Of a stretch of 64,000 nt of DNA, positions 52,601-54,170 are shown in pieces. The notes under the pieces were generated by a model, which worked only from the letters and a program-made list of their open reading frames with translations, ran no database searches and was not told the DNA's origin. Origin of the DNA: Microbacterium hibisci (GTDB lineage: Bacteria > Actinomycetota > Actinomycetes > Actinomycetales > Microbacteriaceae); NCBI RefSeq assembly GCF_015278255.1, contig NZ_JADIJC010000002.1, positions 333,601 to 397,600 of the forward strand, read 5' to 3'. Both the position numbers and the translations under genes were made by a program. Position 1 is the first letter of the stretch. Every line of letters begins with the position of its first letter.

Positions 52601-54103
52601 GCGGACTTCAACGACAACACGATGCAGGGCTTCGCGACAGACTCCGGCGTCTTCACCGTCCAGCAGGGTCTGCTCAAGGTGACCGCCGCCGACAGCAGCG
52701 GCGACGCCGTGGCCGTGTGGTACGCCGACGCCTACAAGAGCATCTACTTCGAGCTGTCGGCGAAGATCTCGATGGACAAGCCGACGGCCGGGTGGAAGGC
52801 CAATGCGTTCGTCGTGTTCGACTACTTCGGTCCGATGGACTTCAAGTTCGCCGGGATCGACCAGTCCACCAACAAGGTCGTCATCGGGCAGCGTGCCGCC
52901 TGGGGCTGGGCGCCTCTCGCCCAGGGCACGGTGCCCGGTGGTGTGAAGGCCGGCACGTTCTACGACCTCAACGTCGTCATCAACGGCCTCATCGTGACCG
53001 TCACGATCAACGGCAAGAATGCCCTGTCGTACACGTTCGCGCCGCGGATCCTGGGCGGCGACCAGGTCGCCCTCAACAAGGGGCTCGTCGGCTTCGGCTC
53101 CGACCAGGCGCGCGGACTGTTCGACAACATCGCGCTCACGGTCATCGCCCCGGCCATCACCGTCGACCGCATCGAGCACTTCGACATCACCCCGCAGACC
53201 GAGACCTCTGCGCAGGTCGGCTCGTGGGCGCGGACGGCCGACGGCCGGTATCAGGGGACGGCGGATGCCTCCGGCCGCGCGATCGCGCTGGTCGGGGTCG
53301 TCCCGCCCGGCGAGACGACCGTGAAGCAGTTCGATGCTTCGAGCTACGTCGAGCTCGAGGCCCGTCTGCGCGCGATCGGCGTCACGGGTTTCGTGTTCGA
53401 CTGGTACTCGGCATCCGATCACAAGTTCGTTGCCATCGATGTCGCCGGCCAGCGTGTGATCATCGGCCACGTCGTGCGCGGTGTGCGCACCAACGACCTG
53501 GTGATCAGCCGGGCGATCGCGGCCGGCGCCGATCACACGCTCAACGTCGTCCTGAAGGCCACGGTGGTGACCGTGACCCTCAACGGTCAGGTGCTCGCGT
53601 CGTTCGCGTACAACTCGCCGCTCGGTGACGGCCGGCAGGGCGTGTTCGGACTCGGTACGGGTGTCGTCGCCTCGGTCGACGAGTACCGGCTGAAGACCGA
53701 CGACGACCTCTACATCAGCTCGGCGCCGCCCCTGCAGACCGTCTCGATGAACGACGTCGCCGTGACCGAGGGGGCGGCCGGCACGACCAAGACCGTCACG
53801 ATGACCGTCACGCGCTCCTCCGGCGAGGGTTCGCTTTCGCTCGCCTGGATCGCGCAGCCGGCCGCCACCGGCGACACCGCGGTGATCGGCACGGCCGCGG
53901 GCCCGGGCAGGGACGTCATCGGCGCCGCCTCCGGCCTGGTGACCTTTGCGCCGGGTCAGACCACGGCGACGATCACCTTCACGGTGATCGGCGACGCCGT
54001 CTCCGAGAGGAACGAATCCTTCGTCATCGCGTTGCAGCCGACCAGCGCTGCCAACGTCAAGCGCTCGCGCGGCGTGGTGACGATACTGACCGACGACGGG
54101 TGA
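22646..54103 (+). CDS. giant secreted repeat protein (about 10,485 residues) with RTX, lectin-like and Calx-beta domains
   Basis: One uninterrupted frame of 31.5 kb. Residues 1-40 are a Sec signal peptide (basic GRKRSRS, hydrophobic core, cleavage after APAVA). Then: a Glu-Pro-Ala linker (99-184); an N-terminal domain with GGDDTFTIHFGG and AAGFDTLAI motifs (186-450); Gly/Val/Ala-rich beta repeats (about 452-5299 and 5666-5929) interrupted by polar loops, a Trp-containing triple repeat, GGxYY modules and a CBM5/12-like segment; a mixed Cys-containing region (about 5936-7175); Calx-beta-like segments (7559-7905); five DGF modules (7975-8719); RTX nonapeptide arrays (8860-9889); two lectin-like folds (10000-10169 and 10191-10352); and a final Calx-beta domain (10366-10485). 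There is no LPxTG signal, terminal helix or S-layer homology domain. ATG 22646 is preferred because it opens a normal signal peptide; an in-frame ATG at 22550 adds 32 basic residues. No ribosome binding site is obvious. Likely a Ca-stabilised adhesin or matrix fibre; the function is inferred from domains only. No dedicated secretion genes are adjacent. Confidence 0.93.
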   Translation: MVWGEGRKRSRSAAFGMLAYATAIAVAVSLAVPFSAPAVASPTTVAPSPAAAERAPESAPEPSVSGPSAANESSGTAEMVGSPAALNVRPFEVVDGVAPAEPAPTEPAPAEPAPAPAAPVEPAPVPEPAPVEPAPAEPAPAEPAPAEPAPAEPAPAAPAGTAPAGPAPAAPVEQAPAAPVAPAPWHLAMSGTFATLVFHGDGTVTFEGVTRSLAEISEIRVTGTGGDDTFTIHFGGAQPAIVVGFDGAAGFDTLAIGGGGGFASNPVDGSSGVMQFGATRVEYAGIEPIVTDNDAGAGVDFALADGADQAVLEEGPAAGQLQLRSANGTFETTVFNAPVGAGTVLKISGGGGYDTLTVNGIIDLLNAAFEAYFESIVFQNAQVTAASVTAVAEETNTAGIPFDVADCTDFDDFSILGCLDQDANTSVIVDGGSLTTGDLIMTATSTVNPDTSAATAYAVIVNSSANVEVKGGASIVANGDLTATATSNVGAFTLNKQYGDAAFVTSNATVTIGGTSSVTVAGAATMSATSTVTASAVPQTDSSKQESAGSFDAAVAVLWTTANVVAKITGAARIAVTGALGIAAANTATLTATGDAHQAASGAGVAVVHLSQSTDAAIETTDATGVSAASVDVLAEQTANVTATATASKGGATQSNKSQNSPSRGAGQSNTGSSASGGGDIDIAAAFGLAHVETDTRGRAVGAKIVTTGAQAYRAHAKNTIAVTGNGGTTDGSGGASGAGVGIGIGLLILDFVTRAYISGGALDAAGGTTVEAAGPDSGDSSFTATAVSGAKPASGSVAFAGSFALAKIDTLTSATLEGASSFGNRAVTVTARGSSKSTAQATAKQELGGDNGSAVGAGASVALTLIRDDITAAIAAGAAPTGIAALTLTANGTDDATTKTVGGADGGTSATLTGVASIAIHNVRTFAGILSGPALALASLAATATQTAKATTSAIGATKAGSGSSLALTISFALASVDHESEASIARAITATGPVSLAADGVSSTTTTAEASAAGAPGEGAGGNATNDNVKTKSDAKLGDAGSKTKGGAGGGTSTPDQKNEDGTSVSVAAAIAINLVTSVSRAMLLAGSSITTPGAVTFAATNNTDASTTAKGIATNSDTVGIGAAVAVNKVRLVNEAGVGIGASLHAASLAAAATVKADGSDDTHTFEAVAQAGATGTGGTLGVAGAFAINLVDEDTRAVVDADDDQNAPDPVTPPPGIVLTGGTASFTAGSKSNDKASGKATQSGEGTVGIGAAFGLNLVTHEVYAGIAPAANATRGPPVTGAGALTITATHGVTLTTEAEAGAAGGGVSITPSVAIVIATIHTAASIGTGSAPLTASSITATATQTVTADTTAKGSTTAGTTAGIGVSLALAILDDITSTSGSDRSLTTAGAASFTATQRVDANTTAKASAQGASPSEGKGEGGKDVNQKADANLGQASSTKQQNGGGATSTSSTPKAATNDNNGSSLSIAGAIAIAVVSPTVRARFANGVAIVAGGLVTLRALADIDSKADARGDTSTKGDVGIGAGAAVQAVEITVDATTGASTITATGLVVEAGMLDGDTDDVVRRWDAATKTWIVVDSGEQLPGPSKNDTAYVKESGQEGIYTFDGSSWSNTTPGAITAGDKLPASPSNGALFLLRAEKDGHPGNSVWKFNGTIWEFQTAAVYAKKDDLPKDEIEEGDWFQLTKQDGTHAAGFYKRNGSHEWVLQAATVGSGDRLPASPSDDQLFRLFEHEVTSTARAGASKSDSVGVAGAIAINVLGNQTEALVPAGATVTLSSAASVISAESNERDAATATSQSAQGKATGVGAVFVLQVVDGSDVLAEIQDGAALTGGTGLAITAHGLREFITKAEGGSSSTGAAAIAPVVALVISVDDDVTARLGAGAATDVLGTLSVTATHQLRIRTDGNAKAAGKSAAVGAIIAVNAVVGWDTLAEVARDASATAVSVVADSLAFTEAKVEASAEGAEASDTKSGDQKSTEAVNGDKNPNTAGTRDDTAGMPTSNGGTNGQNGGNGANQQQSAQSGQSGSGSSDTTAVAAAVGVNWLVATSAARIAPNVTVTATTGELVVRSLLAQRAYVFAIGTAIDVTNGGTRVGATIGLNVQDATNRATIGAGTHATGQTGVTVVAAAPAETHNDFIVWSFAAAGGKNTSVAGSAAVQILLLSSEASVGAGAEIDAPAGGVTVSAAQPMRLQNLAISGALGTGSDAAVGGAFLVNYLEVDTRAWVDSTVGSVTEVDASGAISVTATTTLDPIAPDLPDPLKGKVDIPAVSNIAIAGGATQGTAVVGAFIVNIFNLQTRAWIGNGAQLNQTGAVGGAGQHVAVSASDAVTVVDASGALALSMDSSSVGITVAVEISNSDVRAWIGDQAAVRAGGDVRVEATSSEDWFVLAVSGGVTISGSVAATGAVLVIVANQGGSDPQTLARIGQSTVRANGDLAVHAKKTVVAKLSSGNIAVSGSGTGVGASVTVNVRDNHVTAQIAGGADVQAAGDTLVKAEQSGDFLLFAVGGAGGNSVGVGGSVTVNVLTDTTSASIGDGAKVNCVGASCVNANPSLTQDVVVQASDETTVLALAGVLAVGGTAGVGVGVDVEVVHKTTQANVGSGAVVNANGDVVVSATSSEQIDSISAGGSVGGTAAVTVNAAVPVITVTTKAWIGASATVVAGGNVIVAAADDFTLFTIAGNISVAGTAAVGAGVAVPVVTKTTHSWIGDGARVTSRALAGHMTHTTVSSGPFNPAGADTRFDPRATLGGYPTPYPHSPINGTGLQADGATINLGYQHGFKSGQQVVYDAGGGAPINGLTDGGTYYAIPVSSTAIKLCTQRGPPLSPGSNEYSCAPGSLLGGLSLPAGVKMGENQRFVPTTQPGLPSDVSPRFTAQYAVGADYLVLPYDLTVNVGDPVIYSAGGGTPIGGLEDGATYYVVNADPDHFQIARTQCQATGLADDCNGVAGPVVPIVFNSTGNGRSHSIVGSGELPAADASALGHQSTGAPVKSGFAGVAVTATDSTYLAGIGISAGGSGTAAVTLSGSVSVATVHVESWIGAGALINCGDVACSGNDPASAGTGQSVLVSASSSFGTLGLAAALAIGGTAGVGASAAVRVIDLTTTAEIRDGAVVNARDDIVVVAHSSLRIVSVNAAAGGGTVGVAGTVGVTVVTTSTIARTGDDVVLRAVGDIGVLARSDDRLILVTASVAAGYVGVGVGVGVAVIDKTTRAVVGQTNTIVVGGHGSGLGGVSNGLISAGDFPSFGEFHGLAVQAISRESLFGLVAGVGAGFVGVTANVGVNIFTVVTQAYIDLGTTVNAAGTVSAASSQQGVSVTAADRFDSVTFAGGAAGGFVGAAGGVDIGVASIGVTAYLATGTDVWAKGDVAVNALGVKHVQSYAMSVGAGFVGAAGAVSVWSIGTQPTASYSSDGSGPDRGEWAGDVEYHTADVVTFGGQRYTAKRVSKGAQPNSSPADWSAIQDTDPTNYGGGQSSQTDADKVVAGGGSSGWKSILGAAPSGSGSTPYATTVYGTMASTGTAVGNSSNQTSPTAQRFTQPAPPSGTSAGIYGSVHSQLAGISVVATDELVVFALAGAVAGGVGAIGAGVTVLTIGLDTDAGIYSGAHVDAAGRVDVKALATERTTQIGVAGAGGFIAIAGQVAVLNDHAQQTAHVDTGASVDRADGGLYVNARADREVSVYAIGVTVGAGAAGVSVAVITIDGNALASVGAVALDHIAGLDVRASDRFVPTVLSVGVAGGIAVGLSGVVAVITYSGLTRAESFATGTVDGDVTVAASAERSTIAPLAVNVSTGLVAVGVTVLVATSDRDTEAELGGSLSLAAVPTADVSVTASAVNAVQAYTPGVSVGGAAITAMVPIATVSGHTTARLSGSVSADDVTVSAAGRQQATAQVDVVGVAGAAFNASVAIAVVTDGAEIAARVTGPAAISATGAVVVTATQPGRNEAIALVNSIQVSMAFSGAVVIADARVGSALVAALDGDVVSSASVQVTANGQNFAQARVLLVAGSLGAGIGVNVLTAAVTAAAVVAATSADANNDQLIASTGAVAFTATSANTADVHTDLAAGGLLGGAAVSVPTATVSGATTVSVEGDVTGNAGVSVTATSANRATSEVAMVGIGGIAGAAVNVSTARIAAAAATTAEVKAGSIVSAPGDPVTVQATSTNRATSNTLAVGAGIAAAVTVQVTTAEVAGATTARFDGDILSTPIKTASLFVQAQAGNQAVADTKTATVSAGTSVTGVSSTAIVSGETLAVVGSTASVNVSGAVTVKALLSTFSGEQNLARSTLAGLGGGLISAGFVVIEATVSGSVRALLDGAIAGSGSITIDADAIMKADADSLFIAAGLGAMAGISTTAKVSADTVAGGDDAFSTAATSGAFIVTADSTYDATSTSNAPTVGAVAVTVQLPLAKVSGRTGATYAGQVTSGLSASATANSHNTALADASEIISIGFGLSVAVAYARAEVGTATEAALGGAIVSGAVTISAISDDDATANVGGVSGGTLAVQLLQPDARSQGDTRAYVGNGKTVSASSLTITATATPDAVTDAKMVGLAALASILVTNPVSRVGGTTEVFIGDNETVTLGSGAITMTASRTAVSTATATRITVAPISISFVHLEAYTAGLIAAHIDDRADVTAGSVTMTAGGTSSPSVSSAAVGVSLIGGAGVELHAEDTTTTAAYIGPKAGTTAADPADPTSVTTTGAVTVTAAHTSQPLASSASLSVSLGLDIAGTDATAVSSPTVLAYLGDQAQVNAGSAAISFVAAAIAVAVADAKGFGLSAGAAAGWTTSNATVAPTVKAYTAGGGSLSGGLVELVARANVDAAGNPLSPSYIFGAINDDNGAMSDAAQIVAPAFARATLGSIGLGAGIGGAEAKATNSPVLVAGVGGGTQISASSLLRVLARSFGDAQVDALSLAAGLLAGIGVVIGTATSGGSVDAYFDGTSGAIQSATVTARADARPRIEGRSAAGSVGLGFTSASLKAIASAAVTTRVGGSLQTVADATVLADARIAVSALYKAMAISVLASGVGGSVTAIDQTVTASSISGTGLVRSTLGNASVLAWHNFDGANDIVGNAVSASAGSVTFSIGLAISSVSMLAQAHASTTATVEAGATLAAASASATLSARSYNSASATYKRTQGAFLANIAPDADPTADASGTTRADLLGHVRVGAGSGAATLVVLAKAKDLSFAGMANAGGGLLSISDSSSTATGTPTVAVTLGGPTSVIIASGDISAKAESFNDADAATSSGTGGLLNINLFGASAWMNPTVRATITGGASITSTTGGITLDATSNVKPADASDGTFDGAAVSSNTITFSKVHNAYDGQAVIYRSQGGTMIASNLEGRTVNVIVTGATTLMLGVTFIFDDPSTPETVEGATIDPATDIIDFGGRAHNLKTGDVVVYQPGGGAIGGLVAGGVYKVYVIDVFRIKLQSASVDVVHPPQVITGGDIDDTDDRISGGFSNGQYVTYHTAPPAGLFSSAAVAGNVINVGIDQDGNQSIDDTVPTSGTRVYYTAAGGSAIGGLSSGTYYYVIRNDGQHLRLATTYCRAVGIDEHGNGCQSSPAGLGGNDTLGGSVIAIGLTADQTANGKLTRHRLDADGDFEIGNLDDGRGYYVVGANGSTFQLSLTLGGTAINLTDGGGYPHIFRVEGLDLTGAGSGEQRLVLQLAAGTGVQKLDGIGGPSGAASSSDGVVSATAAGGGGGAINVSTASSDATTTLVISATVEAGAHVKGGDVSITTHGTALAKGVAGNAGGGAISIGDSAARAKTTVTNTVTVAAGAVVEASGDVLVASHSDLRPRVYANTQQGGFVGGSFGSTTAWAAYDTKTVTAGTLRGGNRVAVESHTYVDGFADSIADVGGLGASAETEANVYVGIGDDSADTTTEAGGVITARHVRIGAFVDAMKAYAHTKTYAIALGADSDADSEIAIEGYTRTYLVAGLQLTGHVDTSILAEWLGVDLNADAFAECDCGGGATDSYARIFEIRNLIGPADSPVEPQAMQAKVIGRSGATITTSDLTVAVNDQIAQLRRHATTSDGLLDFGNDGDDNGTNATLRRDIFWESRVIMLGEPNPVLEVAADGTIIAISNVRVCDDQGHCFEDNPFTDTHTTGQLTGTTITVDDIVYDHGAQARFLANSLAGVCGPHDCGPVGVIWGGVGRFEFQQTWDFVRILNASSLNLVTNIIDVVNTQNPPRIDIRVDDIRDNGAAANVSLAEDSPNTTFDFDIEYTFPPTEVKVHNTCAFVCPVRQPFIRLDDYIENPLGRTWIHNASGDILSGSGHELIRTNVLTLDAPHGNIGHQSPTHANPDPERNPIEVELVDYIHPDDDFCGGPGTGPCRKLPGVTIDAGRDAVVDLTYFRRIDPAQIALGTPGTIVIDRVRAGDDVDVVLNDSKNGDGQTGLVLVVVDLYHPSILSRYYHYALGSGYAPAVNDGSSYDRNLCAGPYPGNCGTGSGSYETHFRPDVSDPDLAHILRALGTDVDGEIESTYDFADLRAGDDIDVCHVTTGGQEPKTCFTTSIDSATHGVIADSPDTTVHIVAQVDSAWTGGAGHTGPVDDPGMVSNVSQIFLRTNGNITATEIVGDMLVGHIHSTDGDVVLHSPARILDADGRPTIDVTGVNITLYAGEAGVLGGIGTPSNWLEINTAVNQPSGVSGGVLKAYDTAAALGGGSTEGVFLDELTGDMPIWEIFTGGSSSLATGNVGLRTTAGSILNAKVDDQQDNVRGDSVDMDANGGSIGLVSKDVMVDSGRAPPFGCTYVNCADNPVTGASDPALAAAGDDVGLEATGGIHYTETDSSLRLVLAHSLTGNVRLTVRETADLDEDLYLIHSGTARFAESNTRGPNSDADAPRTIPNGTVFAETGSVELRVGDDVTLHQNSQILANLSIDIRGDFFQAIGASFGLEGAPLSEYGTSMILRGRVVADCSVAAGGPGDEPMGVCSPSTANPVAGRQTHAWGNGEVDVVQLGDRSGLDISQPGTKTTWGSQGYIYLGAKTTIHGNATAASNTFDGEDEITVWYLQSMNVVTSPTGLQSGTGAGHTLNLDGQGETDHYSIYTSGSHGSIRNYVINVLDTGLANQGVDELDVYGYDNAAPGYNGANGATDDIWLLRALTCIDNESPFALNAGVPATCASPTEAADHPAFIALLAGNGNADGGIGLYRDRTAGNEPSASVQRINYDRALNGRITVFGMGGNDAFYVDDTQATMTLDGGAGNDAFQIGQIFGTQRDGQAAPEGGALLPADTFPVLVPTTRGWLSPGAHAPLLATGGTGNDRFVVYSNQAEIQLNGDDDNDLFIVRAFAIAAVCDLSADNDADCDLADVDFRPAGGVFPQVNGSALHPVTGLPTPSCTGTGYLRFDNNGDGTCNNADAHVTYNHHDGSNVDLDHTMWQDDVIPLDQNGVAVPVIGLGFSTNRPLDIRAGGGEDEVQYNVNAPVNVDGGTGFDKLVVLGTEFADDFAITDKAIYGAGLNVRYTTIEVLEVDGLEGDDQFFVLSTAYGVAYRVIGGLGSDQISVAGDVTSDIVTRELEGLSGAVDHIVRSNDPRYDGIVVDGVPYNLATGASGLVVIREVGTSTSVREAAAGPIGQTAYYEVTLSRDPTLNGVNKHVYVSVSAAASPDEEARDTFDNPTGFGLTDGAADTIWLCVDSGPVYGDQCNSEADFQRHYIRNGQIVDEAGRAVVLTFDGTNWNSPQRVYVRAYDDERSEGDRTVVVQHSVISDNPLFHGTAVRQVNVRVYDDDTPGVYVTHVEPGTNVLDDRGVVIEGDTNTTRRTDDVLVQLAKDPCPKDNPACGLVITVKITMDADSQRLLQIDDDAAEALLGTRWTKFTDPDGGTHYELTFDHSNWNVAVRLTLIARPNPDAGDPTTAVITWGQANATNAYRFPNLRSGTQRTDVLVYDDESAQVVTIPTGTDSVVVQGGANDEYLIRLTTSPTADVNVAITPDGLVDVVKIGGVAVTPLDYVEIGGDIPSRLFLGFLTFAGNTVSRANGSDTGSFIDDGIVAGMRLTFGACTGVYTVNAGSVTAGSFTVTPALACGAVPVGGTTINALTYRGKWSGALAASPTQVAGDDSVLRWRITRAGGGWLADGFLEGQWVKVCDGFGHCAIGKIQNIRGTNAARDEQLEFGLSLWGDSFGSLVGPVTVTRIAAQAVFTTSNWMTDQRVELQGDAGYYQPLIRQGVKTFPASQHLLTRLRGPLAVEGGVTGADRSLELGLKLPGEQDGPLFAIAAQAPESKQIDVLNIYGDSSVANNWGVMTSTTLRGLGMARDLDFGASYGGAQGETFGEPQIFPGGISFGSVSFDGTNYSTDAGKSSIEVINLFLGSGNDRLDVQGTLQPDVPVKAVGAVIVTAQGGGIGIPSGTTHRLSRSVPFDFKAQGFLVGQTITVSQGGHVTRYLVKGFGDDDPGDTTDNTVMYLAFVDDVLASTPVAMVTASDVPVTVTVPVTIAGGAAGGSVTRTSGSFVADGFVAGQLVRIAGIDGQWRLIGISADGRTLTLDRGDVLPSRALAPQNLFVPGPHGGLTTIHGGGNSAIQTVFSMTRSAVAGGGLRLTRLDGGSWTFNGRFAGSGYFAGDPYLHAFQHVQLAGETFTRMILGFEDADCLALGITDPYPGCGKSAIMILSAPLVPTGAPAGTVLPTGTANTDVSVVAPLKIETATSVEVHTSSLVRSSGSWKADGFRAGMQVRISGFAGPFTISAISDDGRTLTLANTAFAPSAHLNAAGIAIWHSVLLTVTGFDASRSGGLLIGGDLITVCNRAADALLFKIAKDADGIENDPVRCDETRTAGPGSPLVVYGDTSQDGVWYSGNPGDTLGMEFGPKPFDPFTHIPDAENEDDEWVFGLANPYDYAGNDIIDASGLFAELPQNLLPTVGLTIYGGLGDDLVIGSQAGDHLAGGSGDDEIRGQRGVDHIYGDSGINVDVLTRALQIATVNTSPRPSVTGAGVISNGTTIIPAPGGVTGIVDDLQVPGRDLIHGEGAPGLGLGSFVVNAGGAPEYAYADIIFGDHGAVDQDVADPNQPDPRLQKIQTTTLASVLRIRSVRLDKGDDDTVFGGLGQDVVVGGAGDDMADGDEADDLVFGDAVDLLRTVGDWTSLRFQTLCGTLLYSRSDITDAATLCNGLHPVPTENNSGVLLVDGTPRAYRDPDGAPWWAEYDVKNLYHDLASDKGDKWAGTWGNDYLAGGQAHDMLFGGLGDDVMQGDGGIDDAHRRMIDDARVAWHVGASRTPLGCVGPAGAMVCDYTGVLVVVPSFEATTDGEDYLEGNAGNDVIFGGLGQDDIVGGSSDFFSLVTPDLRPDGLPNPALNYQPGHDRGADILFGGAGSRIGINEQTTGGGAIASTPVTGGSLADSTVAADMDARDADTIVGDNGRIIRIVGVNRQDGIAGIGIGQTTAAQAPGNYVKFQYDLNTGPQRLIVRGVHLLDYTVGGPDYKPENFGLGVGSDCNGSPTQPTCSLVLDTATGAWKAPWSNGQGQPMPAQIGGRDEVHGETGDDTVYGGADHDAIYGDAQNDDLIGGWGNDWISGGTGSDGILGDDGRIFTSRNQGCSVASTAVCVEYAEPLYGVLRLRTVDPDTKTSQGDVLGEFIYTPGQVQTATINVAGELVKSVDLTVYNLGPDTNQSQNHVANQPTFDANNSDDIIFGGWGGDWIHGGAGDDAISGAEAIGVGGTSGYAQHFDADGDPIGLEYIDFAHPWNPGDVLHFGADTNPWHANNHNELRLGEFYLYNEYDPRRAIRFGAAGQVWGCTSYSPSGHTCTGSAPIAQFPNQFFLNNEDLFGNHVTACIAVDNQGNCTQTTTTQRSDGNDVVFGDLGNDWLVGGTGQDTLWGGWGNDLHNADDDLHSGCVTSQPNGTCTQTGDTWLNDTPDGVNSSFQDRAFGGAGLDILIGNTGGDRLIDWVGEFNSYIVPFSPFGIATVSRQVEPQLPQFLYALSRSQGVDLTRWSDEGTERIRNGEPYGELGLITQHDHGQWQTQTGGPTDPQAGNIPGGRRDTLRGADFNDNTMQGFATDSGVFTVQQGLLKVTAADSSGDAVAVWYADAYKSIYFELSAKISMDKPTAGWKANAFVVFDYFGPMDFKFAGIDQSTNKVVIGQRAAWGWAPLAQGTVPGGVKAGTFYDLNVVINGLIVTVTINGKNALSYTFAPRILGGDQVALNKGLVGFGSDQARGLFDNIALTVIAPAITVDRIEHFDITPQTETSAQVGSWARTADGRYQGTADASGRAIALVGVVPPGETTVKQFDASSYVELEARLRAIGVTGFVFDWYSASDHKFVAIDVAGQRVIIGHVVRGVRTNDLVISRAIAAGADHTLNVVLKATVVTVTLNGQVLASFAYNSPLGDGRQGVFGLGTGVVASVDEYRLKTDDDLYISSAPPLQTVSMNDVAVTEGAAGTTKTVTMTVTRSSGEGSLSLAWIAQPAATGDTAVIGTAAGPGRDVIGAASGLVTFAPGQTTATITFTVIGDAVSERNESFVIALQPTSAANVKRSRGVVTILTDDG
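22940..23196 (+). repeat. Glu-Pro-Ala linker repeat in the giant gene
   Basis: Codes for about 85 residues of reiterated EPAPAEPAP and PAP units directly after the mature N-terminus. Such segments are extended and often span the cell wall. Tandem DNA repetition here could allow length variation between strains. Confidence 0.8.
24586..28765 (+). repeat. four polar Asn/Gln/Lys/Gly-rich inserts at equivalent repeat positions
   Basis: Inserts at about 24586-24690, 25681-25850, 26884-27060 and 28541-28765 are 35-75 residues of Asn, Gln, Ser, Lys and Gly (for example NGQNGGNGANQQQSAQSGQS). Most follow a short ASAxGA-like segment and each precedes a strand such as SVAAAIAINLV or SLSIAGAIAIAVV, so they interrupt the beta unit at the same phase. 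They look like disordered surface loops. Confidence 0.7.
27331..27861 (+). repeat. three Trp-containing modules inserted in the beta array
   Basis: Three units of about 50-60 residues follow GDxLPASPSxxxLFxL with an aromatic segment: YTFDGSSWSN, WKFNGTIWEF and YKRNGSHEWVL. The pattern F/YNGxxW recalls phage-tail or carbohydrate-recognition modules; I cannot assign a family. Confidence 0.6.
30946..31570 (+). repeat. GGxYY modules, first cluster
   Basis: Two units share FKSGQQVVYDAGGGAPINGL-type segments followed by TYYAI or TYYVV, and each unit carries a Cys pair in a loop (for example TQCQATGLADDCNG), suggesting a disulfide. They interrupt the beta array. Confidence 0.65.
32875..33055 (+). 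other. CBM5/12-like carbohydrate-binding segment inside the giant protein
   Basis: Residues about 3410-3470 read GEWAGDVEYHTADVVTFGGQ, then RYTAKRVSKGAQPNSSPADW. This W-x3-Y-x3-D-V-V-T-F-x-G-x-x-Y-x-A-x10-P-x-x-S-P-x-x-W layout is the chitin-binding CBM5/12 pattern. It suggests binding to chitin or another surface glycan. Confidence 0.65.
38566..39590 (+). repeat. GGxYY modules, second cluster
   Basis: Four related units, including LKTGDVVVYQPGGGAIGGL, TRVYYTAAGGSAIGGLSSGT followed by YYYVI, and DDGRGYYVVGANGSTFQL. One carries a Cys pair (TYCRAVGIDEHGNGCQS) like those in the first cluster 8 kb upstream. Confidence 0.65.
45320..46360 (+). other. Calx-beta-like segments inside the giant protein
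   Basis: Two segments share LTFDGTNWNSPQRVYVRAYD or LTFDHSNWNVAVRLTLIA, followed by an acidic turn and a YDDDTPG or YDDESAQ ending. This is the NWN-x-x-QxVxV...DD pattern of divergent Calx-beta repeats that bind calcium. Confidence 0.55.
46568..48800 (+). repeat. five DGFxxGQ modules
   Basis: Units of about 55-60 residues at about 46568, 46838, 47708, 47979 and 48596 share S-G-S-x-x-A-D-G-F-x-x-G-Q-x-V-R-I-x-G, then a short strand and DGRTLTLxxxxxLxxxA. The clearest pair is SGSFVADGFVAGQLVRIAG and SGSWKADGFRAGMQVRISG. I do not recognise the family. Confidence 0.6.
49225..52310 (+). repeat. RTX-type calcium-binding nonapeptide arrays
   Basis: At least eight clusters of GGxGxDxhx repeats, for example GGLGDDLVIGSQAGDHLAGG, GGAGDDMADGDEADDLVFGD, GETGDDTVYGGADHDAIYGD and GDLGNDWLVGGTGQDTLWGG, separated by non-RTX insertions of 60-200 residues. 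Each array should fold as a Ca-loaded parallel beta-roll. A Sec signal at the N-terminus replaces the type I secretion route usual for RTX proteins. Confidence 0.88.
52645..53700 (+). repeat. two tandem lectin-like (concanavalin-fold) domains
   Basis: Two related units of about 165 residues. Unit 1 has VFDYFGPMDFKFAGIDQSTN, VVIGQRAAWGW and LNVVINGLIVTVTINGK; unit 2 has VFDWYSASDHKFVAIDVAGQ, VIIGHVVRGV and LNVVLKATVVTVTLNGQ. The equivalent strands and order indicate a duplicated LamG-like sandwich, probably glycan-binding. Confidence 0.7.
53740..54100 (+). other. C-terminal Calx-beta domain of the giant protein
   Basis: VSMNDVAVTEGAAGTTKTVT opens the domain, VTFAPGQTTATITFTVIGD and ERNESFVIAL follow, and VVTILTDDG closes it at the stop. 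All Calx-beta strands and acidic turns are present, so the protein ends exactly at a domain boundary. Confidence 0.85.
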
Positions 54104-54115
54104 CCGTCGCCGGCG

Positions 54116-54161
54116 CCGGCGGGTCGGGTCCCACTCTCCCCCGAGGGGTCCGACCCGCCGG
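54116..54161. terminator. hairpin between the giant gene and the convergent F420 gene
   Basis: CCGGCGGGTCGG at 54116-54127 pairs perfectly with CCGACCCGCCGG at 54150-54161 around 22 bases. It lies in the 67-base convergent gap and probably terminates both transcripts. Confidence 0.65.
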
Positions 54162-54170
54162 ACATGGCGC

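Noticed and set aside
28055..53536. Very long open frames on the minus strand opposite the giant gene (over 2,000, 2,400 and 3,600 codons)
   Set aside because: They are shadows of high-GC codon bias: the translations are Arg/Asp/Gly/Val-rich without domains, and the plus strand carries clear signal peptide, repeat and calcium-binding motifs.
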